Below, in pieces: positions 53,026-62,132 of a DNA stretch of 64,000 nucleotides. This DNA comes from an uncultured Oribacterium sp. GTDB lineage: Bacteria > Bacillota > Clostridia > Lachnospirales > Lachnospiraceae. Location of the stretch: the NCBI GenBank assembly GCA_946413525.1, contig CAMKKZ010000009.1, positions 1-64,000 of the forward strand, read 5' to 3'. The notes under the pieces are model-generated. The model saw only the letters and a program-made list of their open reading frames with translations, was not told the origin of the DNA and searched no databases. A program made the translations under genes and the position numbers. Position 1 is the stretch's first letter. Each line of letters starts with the position of its first letter.

Positions 53026-54810
53026 CTTAAGCTTGCTTTCGGTGGGAATGCCTTCACTGTCCCAACCGCGGGCTGCATAATACTCTTTGAGCATGGTATA
53101 GAGGTCGTTGACCTTGCCCTGGGCCGGCCCCTCCGGCAGGGCCTCGCGGAGAAGCCTGGGCGGCAGGGTATCCTTTTCCACCCCGGCGGCAATATTAAAG
53201 CGCTTTTCCAGGTTCCAGATCCTCTCGCCCTTCAAAAGGATGTCTTCATCGCTCTCATCACTGCCAACCGCTTCACGGTACATGCCGGCAATCTCGGCCA
53301 GCCCGATTCCGAAGGTGGTGAAAAGGCAGATGCCGGAAGCATCGCAGAGCGCGGTCAGATCCTGGAATACCTTCAGCATGGCCGGCTTGTCCTTGGTGGT
53401 CAGGGGATCCATGGCCTTCGGGATGCCCAGCACCTCAGGGGAAATCATGTATCCCCGGACATGGCAGCCGCCCCGGTTGGAGGTAGCATATTCAAGTCCG
53501 ATGCCCTGGATGGCGCGTCCATCGTAAGCAGGCATTTCCTGCTTCTTGACAGACATGGAAAGCTCCGGATGACCGTATTTCTCCGCCATGCGGTAGGATC
53601 CGAGGCCCATGATCTTGCCAAAGCCCTCGCCCTTGCAGGTCATCTCCGTCGCCCTGACCATGGCGGCCGCATCACCGAAACGGAGCGGGAAGCCGACGTC
53701 CGCCTCCGTAATGGCGCCGATCTTGAAAAGCTCCATGGCGCAGGCAATGGTGGTGCCCATGGTGATGGGGTCAATGCCGTACTGATTGCAAAGGAAGTTC
53801 GCGTTGCAGACCGCGCCCAGGTCGTCGATGCCGCAGTCGGCGCCGAAGGACCAGCCGGCCTCATATTCGGGACCCTCGCCCTTGGACTTGAAGGCCCCGG
53901 CCTTAATCTCGGTAAGCCGCCCGCAGCCGATGGGGCAGCCAAAGCAGCCCTTGTTGCGAATCAGGTGGCGGGCCGTCAGGGACTCTCCGGAAATCTCATC
54001 CGCCCTTGGGAAAAGGGAACCCTCGCTCCCATTGTTCACGGGGAGGCCGCCCACATTATTCACAATATTCACCAGAATCATGGTCCCGTAGGCGGAAAGG
54101 CCCGCGCCGGTGACCGGATGAGCGCGGAGGGTGTCCCTGGCCGCCATGGCTTCCTTGAAGAAGCCCTCCGGACGCGCCACAAAGACGGAACCCGTGCCCT
54201 TGACGGCCACAGCCTTCAATTTCTTGCTTCCCATGACGGCGCCCATGCCGCCGCGCCCCGCCGCGCGGTGCTTGTCATTCATAATGCCGGCGAAAAGCAC
54301 GCCGTTCTCGCCCGCCGCGGAAATGCAGGCCACCCGGAAATTGCTTCCGCATTCCTCATAAAGGGCCTCTGTGGTCTCAAACACGTCCTTGCCCCAGAGA
54401 TGGGAGGCGTCCCGGAGCTCGATCACGTCGTCATTAATGTAAAGATAAACCGGCTTGTCGGAGATATCCTCGAAAATAATGCCGTCATAGCCGGCATATT
54501 TCAGCTCCGGCCCGAAGTGCCCGCCGGAATTGGCCGCGCCGATGGTTCCCGTCAGAGGGGACTTGGCAACCGCGTTGTAACGGCCGGAGGATGGCGCGAA
54601 TGTCCCGGTCAGCGGCCCGGTCATGAAGATCAGGTTGTTGCCCGGTCCAAGGGGATCGCATTTCGGATCGCATTCATCGCAGAAATATTTGGTGCCGAGG
54701 CCGCGGGCTCCGACATACTGCGAGGCGCTGAGCTCATTAAGCGGCTCCGTGCGGATCGTTTTCTCTTTCAGGTTGACCCGGATAATCCTGCCTGTATAAC
54801 CGTTTTTCAT
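53011..54810 (-). CDS. aldehyde:ferredoxin oxidoreductase family tungsto/molybdoenzyme
   Basis: A 599-aa AOR: the N-terminal pyranopterin-binding domain (YVGARGLGTKYFCDE, FMTGPLTGTFAPSSGRYNAV), NDKHRAAGRGGMGAVMGSKK, and the C-terminal domain with the [4Fe-4S] motif GCFGCPIGCGRLTEI and further Cys. It oxidises aldehydes to acids on a W or Mo bis-pyranopterin. Its ATG overlaps the ferredoxin stop by four bases, and it is followed by MoaD and NuoE/F/G-like genes, so it belongs to a multi-subunit NAD- and/or ferredoxin-linked complex as reported for tungsten oxidoreductases of gut anaerobes. Confidence 0.93.
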   Translation of the reverse strand: MKNGYTGRIIRVNLKEKTIRTEPLNELSASQYVGARGLGTKYFCDECDPKCDPLGPGNNLIFMTGPLTGTFAPSSGRYNAVAKSPLTGTIGAANSGGHFGPELKYAGYDGIIFEDISDKPVYLYINDDVIELRDASHLWGKDVFETTEALYEECGSNFRVACISAAGENGVLFAGIMNDKHRAAGRGGMGAVMGSKKLKAVAVKGTGSVFVARPEGFFKEAMAARDTLRAHPVTGAGLSAYGTMILVNIVNNVGGLPVNNGSEGSLFPRADEISGESLTARHLIRNKGCFGCPIGCGRLTEIKAGAFKSKGEGPEYEAGWSFGADCGIDDLGAVCNANFLCNQYGIDPITMGTTIACAMELFKIGAITEADVGFPLRFGDAAAMVRATEMTCKGEGFGKIMGLGSYRMAEKYGHPELSMSVKKQEMPAYDGRAIQGIGLEYATSNRGGCHVRGYMISPEVLGIPKAMDPLTTKDKPAMLKVFQDLTALCDASGICLFTTFGIGLAEIAGMYREAVGSDESDEDILLKGERIWNLEKRFNIAAGVEKDTLPPRLLREALPEGPAQGKVNDLYTMLKEYYAARGWDSEGIPTESKLKELGI

Positions 54811-55289
54811 TTCGTCCCCCCTTCTCCGATCAGATCCCTGAGCCGGTCTCCCGCAAGCTTGCGGCGTTCATCGGTGGTATCGGACTCCACATAAGTGATC
54901 GCCCCGCTCGGGCAACTGCGCGCGCATTTCGGATCGCCTCCGCAGAAGTCGCATTTGAACACGCGACCTGCCAGCGGATGGAAGGAAATGTTGCCCAGAG
55001 GACATGCGTTCAGGCACATCTTGCAGCCAATACATTTCCTGTAATTGATCGTGACTGCGCCGTTCTCATCGCGGCTGATGGCCTTGACAGGACATACCTT
55101 GAGGCAGGAAGGCTCCTCGCACTGCAGGCACATCACCGGAACGGCGGCGGCCTCCTGCTCATACTCAAATACCTTGACATTGGCAAGCTTCGGGTTGAAC
55201 TGCTCATAATGACCAAAAGAGCAGGCCAGCTCGCAGCTGCGGCAGCCAATACATTTCTCCGGTTTGATTAATAACTGTTTCATAAGCAT
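54807..55289 (-). CDS. ferredoxin-like small subunit of the AOR complex (four [4Fe-4S])
   Basis: About 160 residues with four Cys clusters: CIGCRSCELAC, CLQCEEPSCLKVCPVKA, CIGCKMCLNACPLGN and CDFCGGDPKCARSCPSGA. This is the small electron-transfer subunit that pairs with AOR. The start is uncertain: AAGGAGG at 55313-55319 is 22 bases from the first useful ATG (55289), but a GGGC-gtttt-GCCC hairpin between them would bring them to about nine. A GTG at 55313 overlaps that site and is less likely. First gene of the operon. Confidence 0.87.
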   Translation of the reverse strand: MLMKQLLIKPEKCIGCRSCELACSFGHYEQFNPKLANVKVFEYEQEAAAVPVMCLQCEEPSCLKVCPVKAISRDENGAVTINYRKCIGCKMCLNACPLGNISFHPLAGRVFKCDFCGGDPKCARSCPSGAITYVESDTTDERRKLAGDRLRDLIGEGGTK

Positions 55290-55313
55290 TTCGGGCAAAA
55301 CGCCCTTGCTCAC

Positions 55314-55761
55314 CTCCTTTGAAATTTCGCCTTTTTTTTGCTATGATTTTACTTTTCTTTTGCTTTGATTGTGATAGATTCTATTCACCTATCATTTTAC
55401 TAATTTTGCCCCAAACGGCAGTCTCAACGCACCAAAGGGACGACCACTCTGTCTCATTTCACTCTTCTTCGCCGTCTTTGGACATCTGCCACACATCAAA
55501 AATTGATTTGAAGCACCTGTGGGAATACTCAAAAAAATCCTCGCTTAATCGCAAGTGTGGGGGTGTAAAAAGTGGCTTTTGCTTTGATTTCGAGGGTGGG
55601 AAGCCAGTCCCTTGTATGGATATATATAGCTATATATGCTATTATAATTAAAGCAAACTGCGCGCGCAAGAAAGGCGACCAAATCCCTTATCTCCTTTTC
55701 GAATAAGGAAAGGGAGAAAGGAGCATGGAGAATGGGAAATGACAGGGAGGGAGCAGGCGAC
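55314..55761. promoter_or_regulatory. divergent control region between the AOR operon and LysR
   Basis: About 450 bp without a supported gene. It holds T-rich sequence near 55325-55400, a perfect ATATATAGCTATATAT palindrome at 55620-55635 and TATAAT at 55643-55648 directed toward lysR. The position is where a LysR regulator normally binds; specific sites are not proven. Confidence 0.45.
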
Positions 55762-56676
55762 ATGAGAATCGAACAATTGAAGTGCTTCGCGGCTGTCGCG
55801 CAGCTCGAAAATGTCTCGCAGGCGGCGGAATACCTCCACCTGTCCCAGTCTTCACTGTCAAAAAACCTTGCGACGCTGGAGGAAGAACTGGGAGCCAGCC
55901 TGTTTGAAAGGAAAGGCCGGAAGCTCCTTCTTAATCCGGCTGGAGCCCGTATGCTGGAATTCAGCAGCATGGTCCTGAGAGAACTTGGTTACGCCATGGA
56001 CGACATCCGCCTGCTTTCCACCGGAACAAAGGCCCGGCTCAGGATCGGGACGGCAGGCTGCTGTGAAGGCCTTGCGGAATGCCTCATGGCCTTTCGCAAG
56101 GCCTGCCCGGAAGCGGAGTTTGAAATCACCGGTGCTATTGAAAAAAACAGGCGACTGGATATCAATGAGTACGATATGCTCATCTATCCGGATGAACGGG
56201 AATACGAAAAGTATTCCGGATACCCCCTTTACAAGGAGAGCTACGCGGCCGCCATACCGGCCGGTCACCCTTTGGCAAAATCTCCCTTTCTGAGCCCGAA
56301 AGCTCTGGAAAAGCAGGACATCGTGTTCCTGCGGGATCGCGAATACGCGGAATTCCCTTTCCGGATCTGCGCCGCGCTCTCCCTTACATTCGGCACGCAA
56401 TGCTTTGCCGATACCCGGGAGATTCACCGCCAGATGATCGCCGCCGGCCTCTGCGTCGGATTTGTGCCGGTGAGCTGCGCCCCCCTGTACCGGGGCGATG
56501 GAAAGATCAGGCTCATCCCCATCCATGACCAGCGCTTCTCAAGGCAGATGATGGTCTGCTTCCGACGCGAAAAATACCTCTCCCCCATGGCTAAGGACTT
56601 CCGGGATTTCGTCCTGGAATACTTTTCCGTCCGACCGGAGACGGATTCCATGTCCCATGATTCTTTTTCTCCATAA
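55762..56676 (+). CDS. LysR-family transcriptional regulator
   Basis: A 304-aa LysR protein: HTH at residues about 15-45 (ENVSQAAEYLHLSQSSLSKN, LATLEEELGASLFERKGRK) and a periplasmic-binding-like effector domain (LRIGTAGCCEGLAECLMAF, AAIPAGHPLAKSP, GLCVGFVPVSCAPLY). It is divergent from the AOR operon and upstream of the MoeA genes, so it probably senses an aldehyde-related, molybdate or tungstate signal. Start at MRIEQL (55762) behind GGGAGG; an ATG ten codons upstream is possible. Confidence 0.9.
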   Translation: MRIEQLKCFAAVAQLENVSQAAEYLHLSQSSLSKNLATLEEELGASLFERKGRKLLLNPAGARMLEFSSMVLRELGYAMDDIRLLSTGTKARLRIGTAGCCEGLAECLMAFRKACPEAEFEITGAIEKNRRLDINEYDMLIYPDEREYEKYSGYPLYKESYAAAIPAGHPLAKSPFLSPKALEKQDIVFLRDREYAEFPFRICAALSLTFGTQCFADTREIHRQMIAAGLCVGFVPVSCAPLYRGDGKIRLIPIHDQRFSRQMMVCFRREKYLSPMAKDFRDFVLEYFSVRPETDSMSHDSFSP

Positions 56677-56959
56677 GAATCCGCCTTTATTACATTATAA
56701 TGTATTATATTTGCTATATTTATGATTTGCCTGTCAAAAGTCCTTCGCCATGCAATATCCTGTTCATGTGATCGTAACATAAACACTTTATACTGCATGT
56801 CTCGAGACCTTTGACCGGCAGATCATTAATGGAAGAACAGCCGCAATGCCAATACGATGCCGCATCATTTTGCCGGCATTCTCACAGTTCACAGTTCAAT
56901 ATCTTTGTTCATGAACAATAGGGTCTCGTTGATGCGACACCGCGTCACCTTATCACAAA

Positions 56960-57062
56960 ATCAGAGTGACAAAAACCGCTCTATTAAAATATGGAGTATC
57001 CGCCTTGCCGCACAGGAACTTCGGCATGTCATGAAATCAGGGCGGCAAAAAAACTCTGAAAA
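56960..57062 (+). repeat. 69-bp hairpin repeat, diverged copy before moeA
   Basis: CAGAGTGACAAAAACCGCTCT and GGCGGCAAAAAAACTCTGAAAAG; it ends at the GGAAGGAGC ribosome site of moeA. The rest of 56677-56960 has no gene. Confidence 0.65.
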
Positions 57063-57078
57063 GGAAGGAGCATAGCAA

Positions 57079-58299
57079 ATGCTGACGGTAAAAACACCTG
57101 AAGAAGTCGCGTCTTTGCTTGAAGAAAGCTTTACATTGACCATGAGCGGAGAGCTCGTCCCCCTTTCCGAGGCATTGGGCAGGGTGCTCCGCGAACCGGT
57201 CATTGCTGCGGAATATGTGCCGGACTTCAACCGTTCCACCGTAGACGGTTATGCTGTGCGCTCCTCGGATACCTTTGGCTGCTCGGAGGCCATACCAGCG
57301 CTTCTTGTGCTTACGGGAGAGGTTCTGATGGGGGAGACGCCCGTCATGGAAATCGGCTCGGGCCAATGCGCCTCCATCCCTACCGGGGGCGAGCTGCCGA
57401 AAGGCGCCGATGCTGTAGTTATGATTGAATACACAGAGAATTACGGAGACGGTACCATCGGCATTCTGAAAAGTGCCGCTCCGGGATCCTGTCTGATTTT
57501 CCGGGGCGACGATGTCCGGCCAGGAAAGGAAGTGCTCTCCCGGGGACGAAGGCTGGGGGTCCAGGACATCGGCACCCTGGCAGCCCTTGGCCATTCAAAG
57601 GTATCTGTTTGCCGGAAGCCTGTGGCCGGAATTATCTCGACCGGCGATGAACTGGTATCTTTTTCCGAAACTCCCAAAGGCGGACAGATACGGGACGTGA
57701 ATTCCGTAATGCTTTCTGCCCTGCTTCAGGATGCCGGAGCGGAATGCATCTTTTATGGTATCCTGAAAGACGATGAGGCATTGCTGGACGCTGCCGTGGG
57801 ACGGGCGCTCGAAGAATGCGACCTGGTCCTTGTATCCGGCGGAAGTTCTGTTGGAATGAAGGACAGTACCTGCCGGGTGATTGAAAAACACGGCAGCCTG
57901 CTCTTTCACGGGATCGCCATGAAGCCTGGCAAACCCACGATCCTTGGCATTGCGGGAGGAAAGGCAGTATTCGGGCTGCCCGGACATCCGATGGCCGCTT
58001 TTTTTGTATCAGAGCTATTTGTCCGGCCCCTGGTATCCAGGCTAATGGGACGGAAAGCACATATACGGGAAATCCAGGCAGTACTCGATGAAACCATCAG
58101 CGCCAATGACGGCCGGGAGCATTATCTCGGCGTATGCCTTGAAGAAAGAGACGGCCTTTGCCACGCAGTCCCCATCCACAGCAAATCAGGCCTCATTACA
58201 AGCCTCGCGGCATCAGACGGCTACTTCCGCATTCCACGTGACTGCGAGGGCATAGCCGCCGGAAGCAAAATATCCGTCCGACTGTATGCCATTGACTGA
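57079..58299 (+). CDS. moeA: molybdopterin molybdotransferase MoeA
   Basis: A 406-aa MoeA: LVPLSEALGRVLREPVIAA, the substrate loop FNRSTVDGYAV, IPTGGELPKGADAVVMIEY, FRGDDVRPGKEVLSRGRRLG, then the MoCF domain with GIISTGDELV, DVNSVMLSALLQDAG, VLVSGGSSVGMKD and GLPGHPMAAF. It inserts molybdate (or tungstate) into adenylated molybdopterin. Good GGAAGGAG site. Pairs with the fused MoeA downstream and with MoaD in the AOR operon. Confidence 0.95.
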   Translation: MLTVKTPEEVASLLEESFTLTMSGELVPLSEALGRVLREPVIAAEYVPDFNRSTVDGYAVRSSDTFGCSEAIPALLVLTGEVLMGETPVMEIGSGQCASIPTGGELPKGADAVVMIEYTENYGDGTIGILKSAAPGSCLIFRGDDVRPGKEVLSRGRRLGVQDIGTLAALGHSKVSVCRKPVAGIISTGDELVSFSETPKGGQIRDVNSVMLSALLQDAGAECIFYGILKDDEALLDAAVGRALEECDLVLVSGGSSVGMKDSTCRVIEKHGSLLFHGIAMKPGKPTILGIAGGKAVFGLPGHPMAAFFVSELFVRPLVSRLMGRKAHIREIQAVLDETISANDGREHYLGVCLEERDGLCHAVPIHSKSGLITSLAASDGYFRIPRDCEGIAAGSKISVRLYAID

Positions 58300-58359
58300 T
58301 AAGCTGAACGCTGACCATGCGGAACTCCGCATTACTGCTCAGACCTTCACCCCCTGAAC

Positions 58360-58404
58360 CCCGGGCAGGGAAAATAAGTATTTTCAGCTTTTTCCCTGCC
58401 CGGA
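58360..58404 (+). terminator. hairpin after moeA
   Basis: CCGGGCAGGGAAAA...TTTTTCCCTGCCCGG stem with an internal TAAGTATTTTCAGC loop, 60 bp beyond the stop. Confidence 0.65.
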
Positions 58405-58553
58405 AACCACTTTAACAGGGAAGGATTTATCTGAGACCCATCTTCGAGATGGAAACTCAAATCTCCTGCCCATGCTCTAACCATTGAATGAATCCCATGC
58501 TCTGATCATTGAATGAATAAAGGTAACGATTCGGCACTCTGCTCAGCAGCTTA

Positions 58554-58692
58554 TATAATTCCCTGAGTTCCCTGAATTCCTTAAATTTTCTCTGAATTCC
58601 CTGAACTCTTTAAACCTCTGAAGTCCCTGAATTCTCTGAATTCCCTGAACTCTTTTAAAACTCCAAAGCCCCCGAATTCTCTGAATTCCAGA
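58554..58692. repeat. CTGAATTCC/CTGAACTCT tandem tract
   Basis: About 140 bp of short degenerate units (CCCTGAATTCCTTAAA, TCTCTGAATTCCCTGAACTC) in the leader of the fused moeA gene; no coding potential. Confidence 0.8.
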
Positions 58693-58730
58693 GTGCGCTG
58701 AATAATTATAAACGAAGAAGGACAAATACT

Positions 58731-60641
58731 ATGGCTTTTGAATATCTTACCACAATGCCCATTGAAAAAGCGAAGGAAAGCTTCCTTGAAACCATGCGTC
58801 GGGAGGGCTTTTCCGCCGGATCGGAAACGGTGCCCGTAGCGGAAGCCTGCGGTCGAAAGACCGCGCGGGCCGTATATGCCCATATCAGCGCCCCACATTA
58901 CCTTGCCAGTGCCATGGACGGCATTGCTCTGAAATCTTCCTTAAGCTTTGGGGCCACCGAGACCACACCCGTACTGCTTGACCCGAAAGATTATACCATC
59001 GTGGATACCGGCGACCCAGTCCCGGACGGCTGTGACGCCGTTATCATGGTAGAGGACGTGATCTTTCAGCCAGACCGGTCCGTAAAGCTCTACGCTCCGG
59101 CTGTCCCCTGGCAGCATGTCCGGCAAATCGGAGAAGATATCTGCGCAGGGGAAATGATCCTTCCCTCCTTCATGGATATCACCCCGGCTGCCGTAGGTGC
59201 CATGCTGGCTGCCGGCGTCCTGTCAGTCGATGTTCTAACGCGTCCGGTGGTGGGCATCATTCCGACGGGAGACGAGATCGTGGCTCCCGCCGACTCCCTG
59301 AAAGACGGCGACATCCCGGAATTCAACTCATCCATCTTTTCCGCCATGCTGCGCGAATGGGGCGCGGAACCCAGGACCTATCCCATCGTTCCCGACAAAC
59401 CGGAAGATATCCGCTCTGCCCTTGAAAAAGCCCTGTCGGAATGCGACATTGTCCTTTTGAACGCCGGCTCCTCCGCGGGAAGGGAGGATTATTCCGCAAA
59501 AGCCATAGAAGAGGCCGGCATTATTCTCTGTCATGGGATTGCCATCCGCCCCGGCAAACCGGCAATTCTGGCTCACAGAAAAGATAAGGCGATCCTGGGC
59601 GTGCCGGGCTATCCTGTCTCAGGCATTCTGGTGCTTTCCAAACTCTTAAAGCCCCTCCTGGAAATCTGGAATCATACGGCCGGTGAAATTCCGGAAAGAT
59701 GCCGGGCTGTCCTGACCAGGTCGGTCGTTTCCGGACTTAAATATCAGGAATATGTACGGGTCCGCCTCGGGAAGGTCGGCGGGAAAACGGTCGCGTCCCC
59801 TCTGGGCAGGGGTGCCGGCGTGGTTTCTTCCTTCATGAAAGCCGACGGCATCCTTACAATCCCTCAGGGAAAAGAAGGATATGAGGCCGGCGAGGAAATC
59901 GAGGTCGAGCTGTTAAGGGAAGCCCGGGCGCTGGAACACACCCTTGTCGTCATCGGAAGCCATGACCCATTGCTGGATGAATGCGCGGATCTTTTGCACA
60001 AAGCCTCTCCCTCCCTGTTCATGAGCTCTACCCATGTGGGCTCCATGGGCGGCATTATGGCCGTCCGTCGCGGGGAAGCGCATGCTGCCGGCATCCATCT
60101 TCTGAACGAGGCTGACGGAAGCTACAATACATCCTTCATCCGGAAGTATTTCCCGAAAGGCGGCGTTTCCCTGGTAGAATGCGTGGGCCGGACCCAGGGC
60201 CTGATGCTCCCCTCCGGAAACCCTTTGCACATCCACTCTCTGGAAGACCTTTCAAGGGAGGGGCTTCGTTACGTCAACCGCCAGAAAGGCTCAGGTACGA
60301 GGATTCTGATCGATTACCTTTGCAGGGAAAAGGGCCTGGATCCGGCCCGGATTTACGGCTATGACCGCGAGGAATTCACCCACACCGCGGTAGCTGCCCA
60401 GATTGCCGCAGGAACGGCTGACGCAGGTATGGGAATCTATTCCGCCGCTCGGCTTTATGGTCTGGACTTCCTCCCCGTCTGCATGGAGCAGTATGACCTC
60501 CTGATCCCGGACAGTGCCTTTGACAGTCCAATGGTACGGCTGCTTCTTGAAATACTGAAAAGTGAAAGCTTCCGGAAACGTATGGAAACGCTTGGCGGTT
60601 ATCACCTGGAACACCCCGGCACCGTGCGGGAAAGATTCTGA
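58731..60641 (+). CDS. MoeA-like protein fused to a periplasmic-binding-like domain
   Basis: A 636-aa protein. Residues 1-405 are MoeA-like (VPVAEACGRKTARAVYAHIS, YLASAMDGIALKS, VVGIIPTGDEIV, DIPEFNSSIFSAMLREWGAE, LNAGSSAGREDYS, GVPGYPVSGILV). From about residue 410 comes a PBP_like_2 (ModE/LysR-effector-like) domain: VVIGSHDPLLDECADLL, SSTHVGSMGGIMAVRRGEAH, RQKGSGTRILIDYL and the C-terminal FRKRMETLGGYHLE. Such fusions occur in anaerobes and archaea and may bind oxyanion or act in cofactor insertion for specific enzymes. GAAGG precedes the ATG. Confidence 0.92.
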   Translation: MAFEYLTTMPIEKAKESFLETMRREGFSAGSETVPVAEACGRKTARAVYAHISAPHYLASAMDGIALKSSLSFGATETTPVLLDPKDYTIVDTGDPVPDGCDAVIMVEDVIFQPDRSVKLYAPAVPWQHVRQIGEDICAGEMILPSFMDITPAAVGAMLAAGVLSVDVLTRPVVGIIPTGDEIVAPADSLKDGDIPEFNSSIFSAMLREWGAEPRTYPIVPDKPEDIRSALEKALSECDIVLLNAGSSAGREDYSAKAIEEAGIILCHGIAIRPGKPAILAHRKDKAILGVPGYPVSGILVLSKLLKPLLEIWNHTAGEIPERCRAVLTRSVVSGLKYQEYVRVRLGKVGGKTVASPLGRGAGVVSSFMKADGILTIPQGKEGYEAGEEIEVELLREARALEHTLVVIGSHDPLLDECADLLHKASPSLFMSSTHVGSMGGIMAVRRGEAHAAGIHLLNEADGSYNTSFIRKYFPKGGVSLVECVGRTQGLMLPSGNPLHIHSLEDLSREGLRYVNRQKGSGTRILIDYLCREKGLDPARIYGYDREEFTHTAVAAQIAAGTADAGMGIYSAARLYGLDFLPVCMEQYDLLIPDSAFDSPMVRLLLEILKSESFRKRMETLGGYHLEHPGTVRERF

Positions 60642-60649
60642 AACAGCTT

Positions 60650-60700
60650 TCGAGCCGGTTTGACCCACAAGCGGTTCGCTATGCCAGGGAGGCAGAAAAC
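60650..60700 (+). repeat. 69-bp hairpin repeat, partial
   Basis: TTTGACCCACAAGCGGTTCGCTATGCCAGG matches the first half of the repeat and lies just before the FAD oxidoreductase start. Confidence 0.65.
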
Positions 60701-60707
60701 AGAACAA

Positions 60708-62132
60708 ATGGAACATGCGGATGCAATCGTAATCGGAGCCGGGGTTCTGGGCTGCTTTGCCGCCCGGGCCCTTGCCGCTATGGATATCAGTGTAAAGGTA
60801 TTAGAGGCACGTGAGGATGCCTGCACCGGCATTACACGCGCAAATTCCGGAATTGTTTATACCGGCTGTGACAACAAGCCTGGCACGTTAAAGGCGAAAA
60901 TGTGCGTGCGGGCAAACAAAAATTTCGATGGGCTTTGCAGGGAACTGGGCGTGCGCTTCCGCCACTGCGGCTCGCTGATGGCGGCTTTCGGGCCGCGGGG
61001 AGAAGCGGTTCTTAAAAAAAAGCTCCGGAACGGCATGGAAAGCGGCGTCCCCGGCCTTAAGCTCCTCTCCCGGGAGGAAACCCTGACCCTCGAGCCCAGG
61101 CTTTCCGAAAGGCTAACCGCAGCCCTTTATGCTCCGGATACAGGCACCGTAGATCCGTGGGAACTGGGTCTCGCCGCCTATGAAAATGCATGCGACAATA
61201 ATGTCCGCTTTCTCTTCGGTCGGACGCTCCTTCACATGGAACGGACCGAAAAAGGTTTCCTTTTGGAAAGCAGCCGGGAAAGCTTCCTTGCCCGGACGGT
61301 GGTGAACTGCGCCGGGCTGTCTTCCGATGCGGTGAGGGAAATGCTGGAAATCCCGGCAGTGCGGATTTATCCTTCGGCGGCTGACTACATCGTGTTCGAT
61401 GCTTCCCTTGAAGGCTTTGTTGATCATATCATTTTTCACGAACCGGAAGAAAGAAATGGCAGTTGTTCAGGGAAGGGGCTTACCCTTGTACCCACTGTAG
61501 ACGGCAGCCTTCTGGCCGGTGCGACGGAAAGGGAGCGCGCATCGGCACCCGACGGTGCCACAAGCCGCCAGGGCCTTCAGGAGATCGCAAGGCTTTGTGA
61601 GGAGATCGTTCCCTCTCTCCCGCTTTCCGAACAGATCCGGAGCTTTTCCGCCCTGCGTCCAAATCCCTATCATGTAGAGCAAAAAGACGGGATCTGGGTG
61701 CCGACAGACCGCCCGATACATTCCTTCACCCTCCTTCAGGAAGACGGCCTGATCAGCCTTATGGGAATTAAGACACCCGGACTTACCTGCGCGGCAGAGC
61801 TTGGGCAGGCTGCGGCGGAAATGGCAGGCGCCTTCCTTGGCCACCCGGGCAGGAACTCCTCCTTCAACCCGGTACGCAGGGCTCCTGTCCGTCTTTCCGG
61901 CATGGACGAGGCGGAACGCGCTGCCCTGGTCAGGCTTGACCCGGACTATGGGGAAATAGTCTGCCGCTGCGGGGATGTCAGCCGTGGGGAAATACGGGAC
62001 GCGATTCGCCGCGGGGCCAAAACTCTCGATGGCATAAAACGCCGCGCCGGTACAGGCATGGGCTGCTGCCAGGGAGCCCGCTGCATGAAGGAAACGCTGG
62101 AAACGCTTTTCCGGGCACAGTCCCTTTCATAA
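60708..62132 (+). CDS. FAD-dependent oxidoreductase with BFD-like [2Fe-2S] domain (GlpA-like)
   Basis: A 474-aa protein. The N-terminus has the FAD dinucleotide fold (HADAIVIGAGVLGCFAARAL...VKVLEA), followed by a glycerol-3-phosphate-dehydrogenase/DAO-like domain (GITRANSGIVYTGCDNKPGT, VVNCAGLSSDAVREML). The C-terminus has a BFD-like [2Fe-2S] domain CRCGDVSRGEI...GMGCCQGARC. It may oxidise a hydroxy- or amino-acid substrate and feed electrons to iron-sulfur carriers. I start at MEHADA (60708); longer starts are repeat sequence. It follows the fused MoeA by 66 bp, probably co-transcribed. Confidence 0.85.
   Translation: MEHADAIVIGAGVLGCFAARALAAMDISVKVLEAREDACTGITRANSGIVYTGCDNKPGTLKAKMCVRANKNFDGLCRELGVRFRHCGSLMAAFGPRGEAVLKKKLRNGMESGVPGLKLLSREETLTLEPRLSERLTAALYAPDTGTVDPWELGLAAYENACDNNVRFLFGRTLLHMERTEKGFLLESSRESFLARTVVNCAGLSSDAVREMLEIPAVRIYPSAADYIVFDASLEGFVDHIIFHEPEERNGSCSGKGLTLVPTVDGSLLAGATERERASAPDGATSRQGLQEIARLCEEIVPSLPLSEQIRSFSALRPNPYHVEQKDGIWVPTDRPIHSFTLLQEDGLISLMGIKTPGLTCAAELGQAAAEMAGAFLGHPGRNSSFNPVRRAPVRLSGMDEAERAALVRLDPDYGEIVCRCGDVSRGEIRDAIRRGAKTLDGIKRRAGTGMGCCQGARCMKETLETLFRAQSLS

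Noticed and set aside
50368-54894. Long plus-strand frames (588 and 477 codons) opposite the NuoF-like and AOR genes
   Set aside because: They arise from codon bias of the GC-rich minus-strand genes; compositions are His/Arg/Gly-rich and no motifs are present.
55612-55648. Full promoter for lysR (TTGTAT ... TATAAT)
   Set aside because: The spacing of about 25 bases is too long; only the TATAAT and the AT palindrome are noted.
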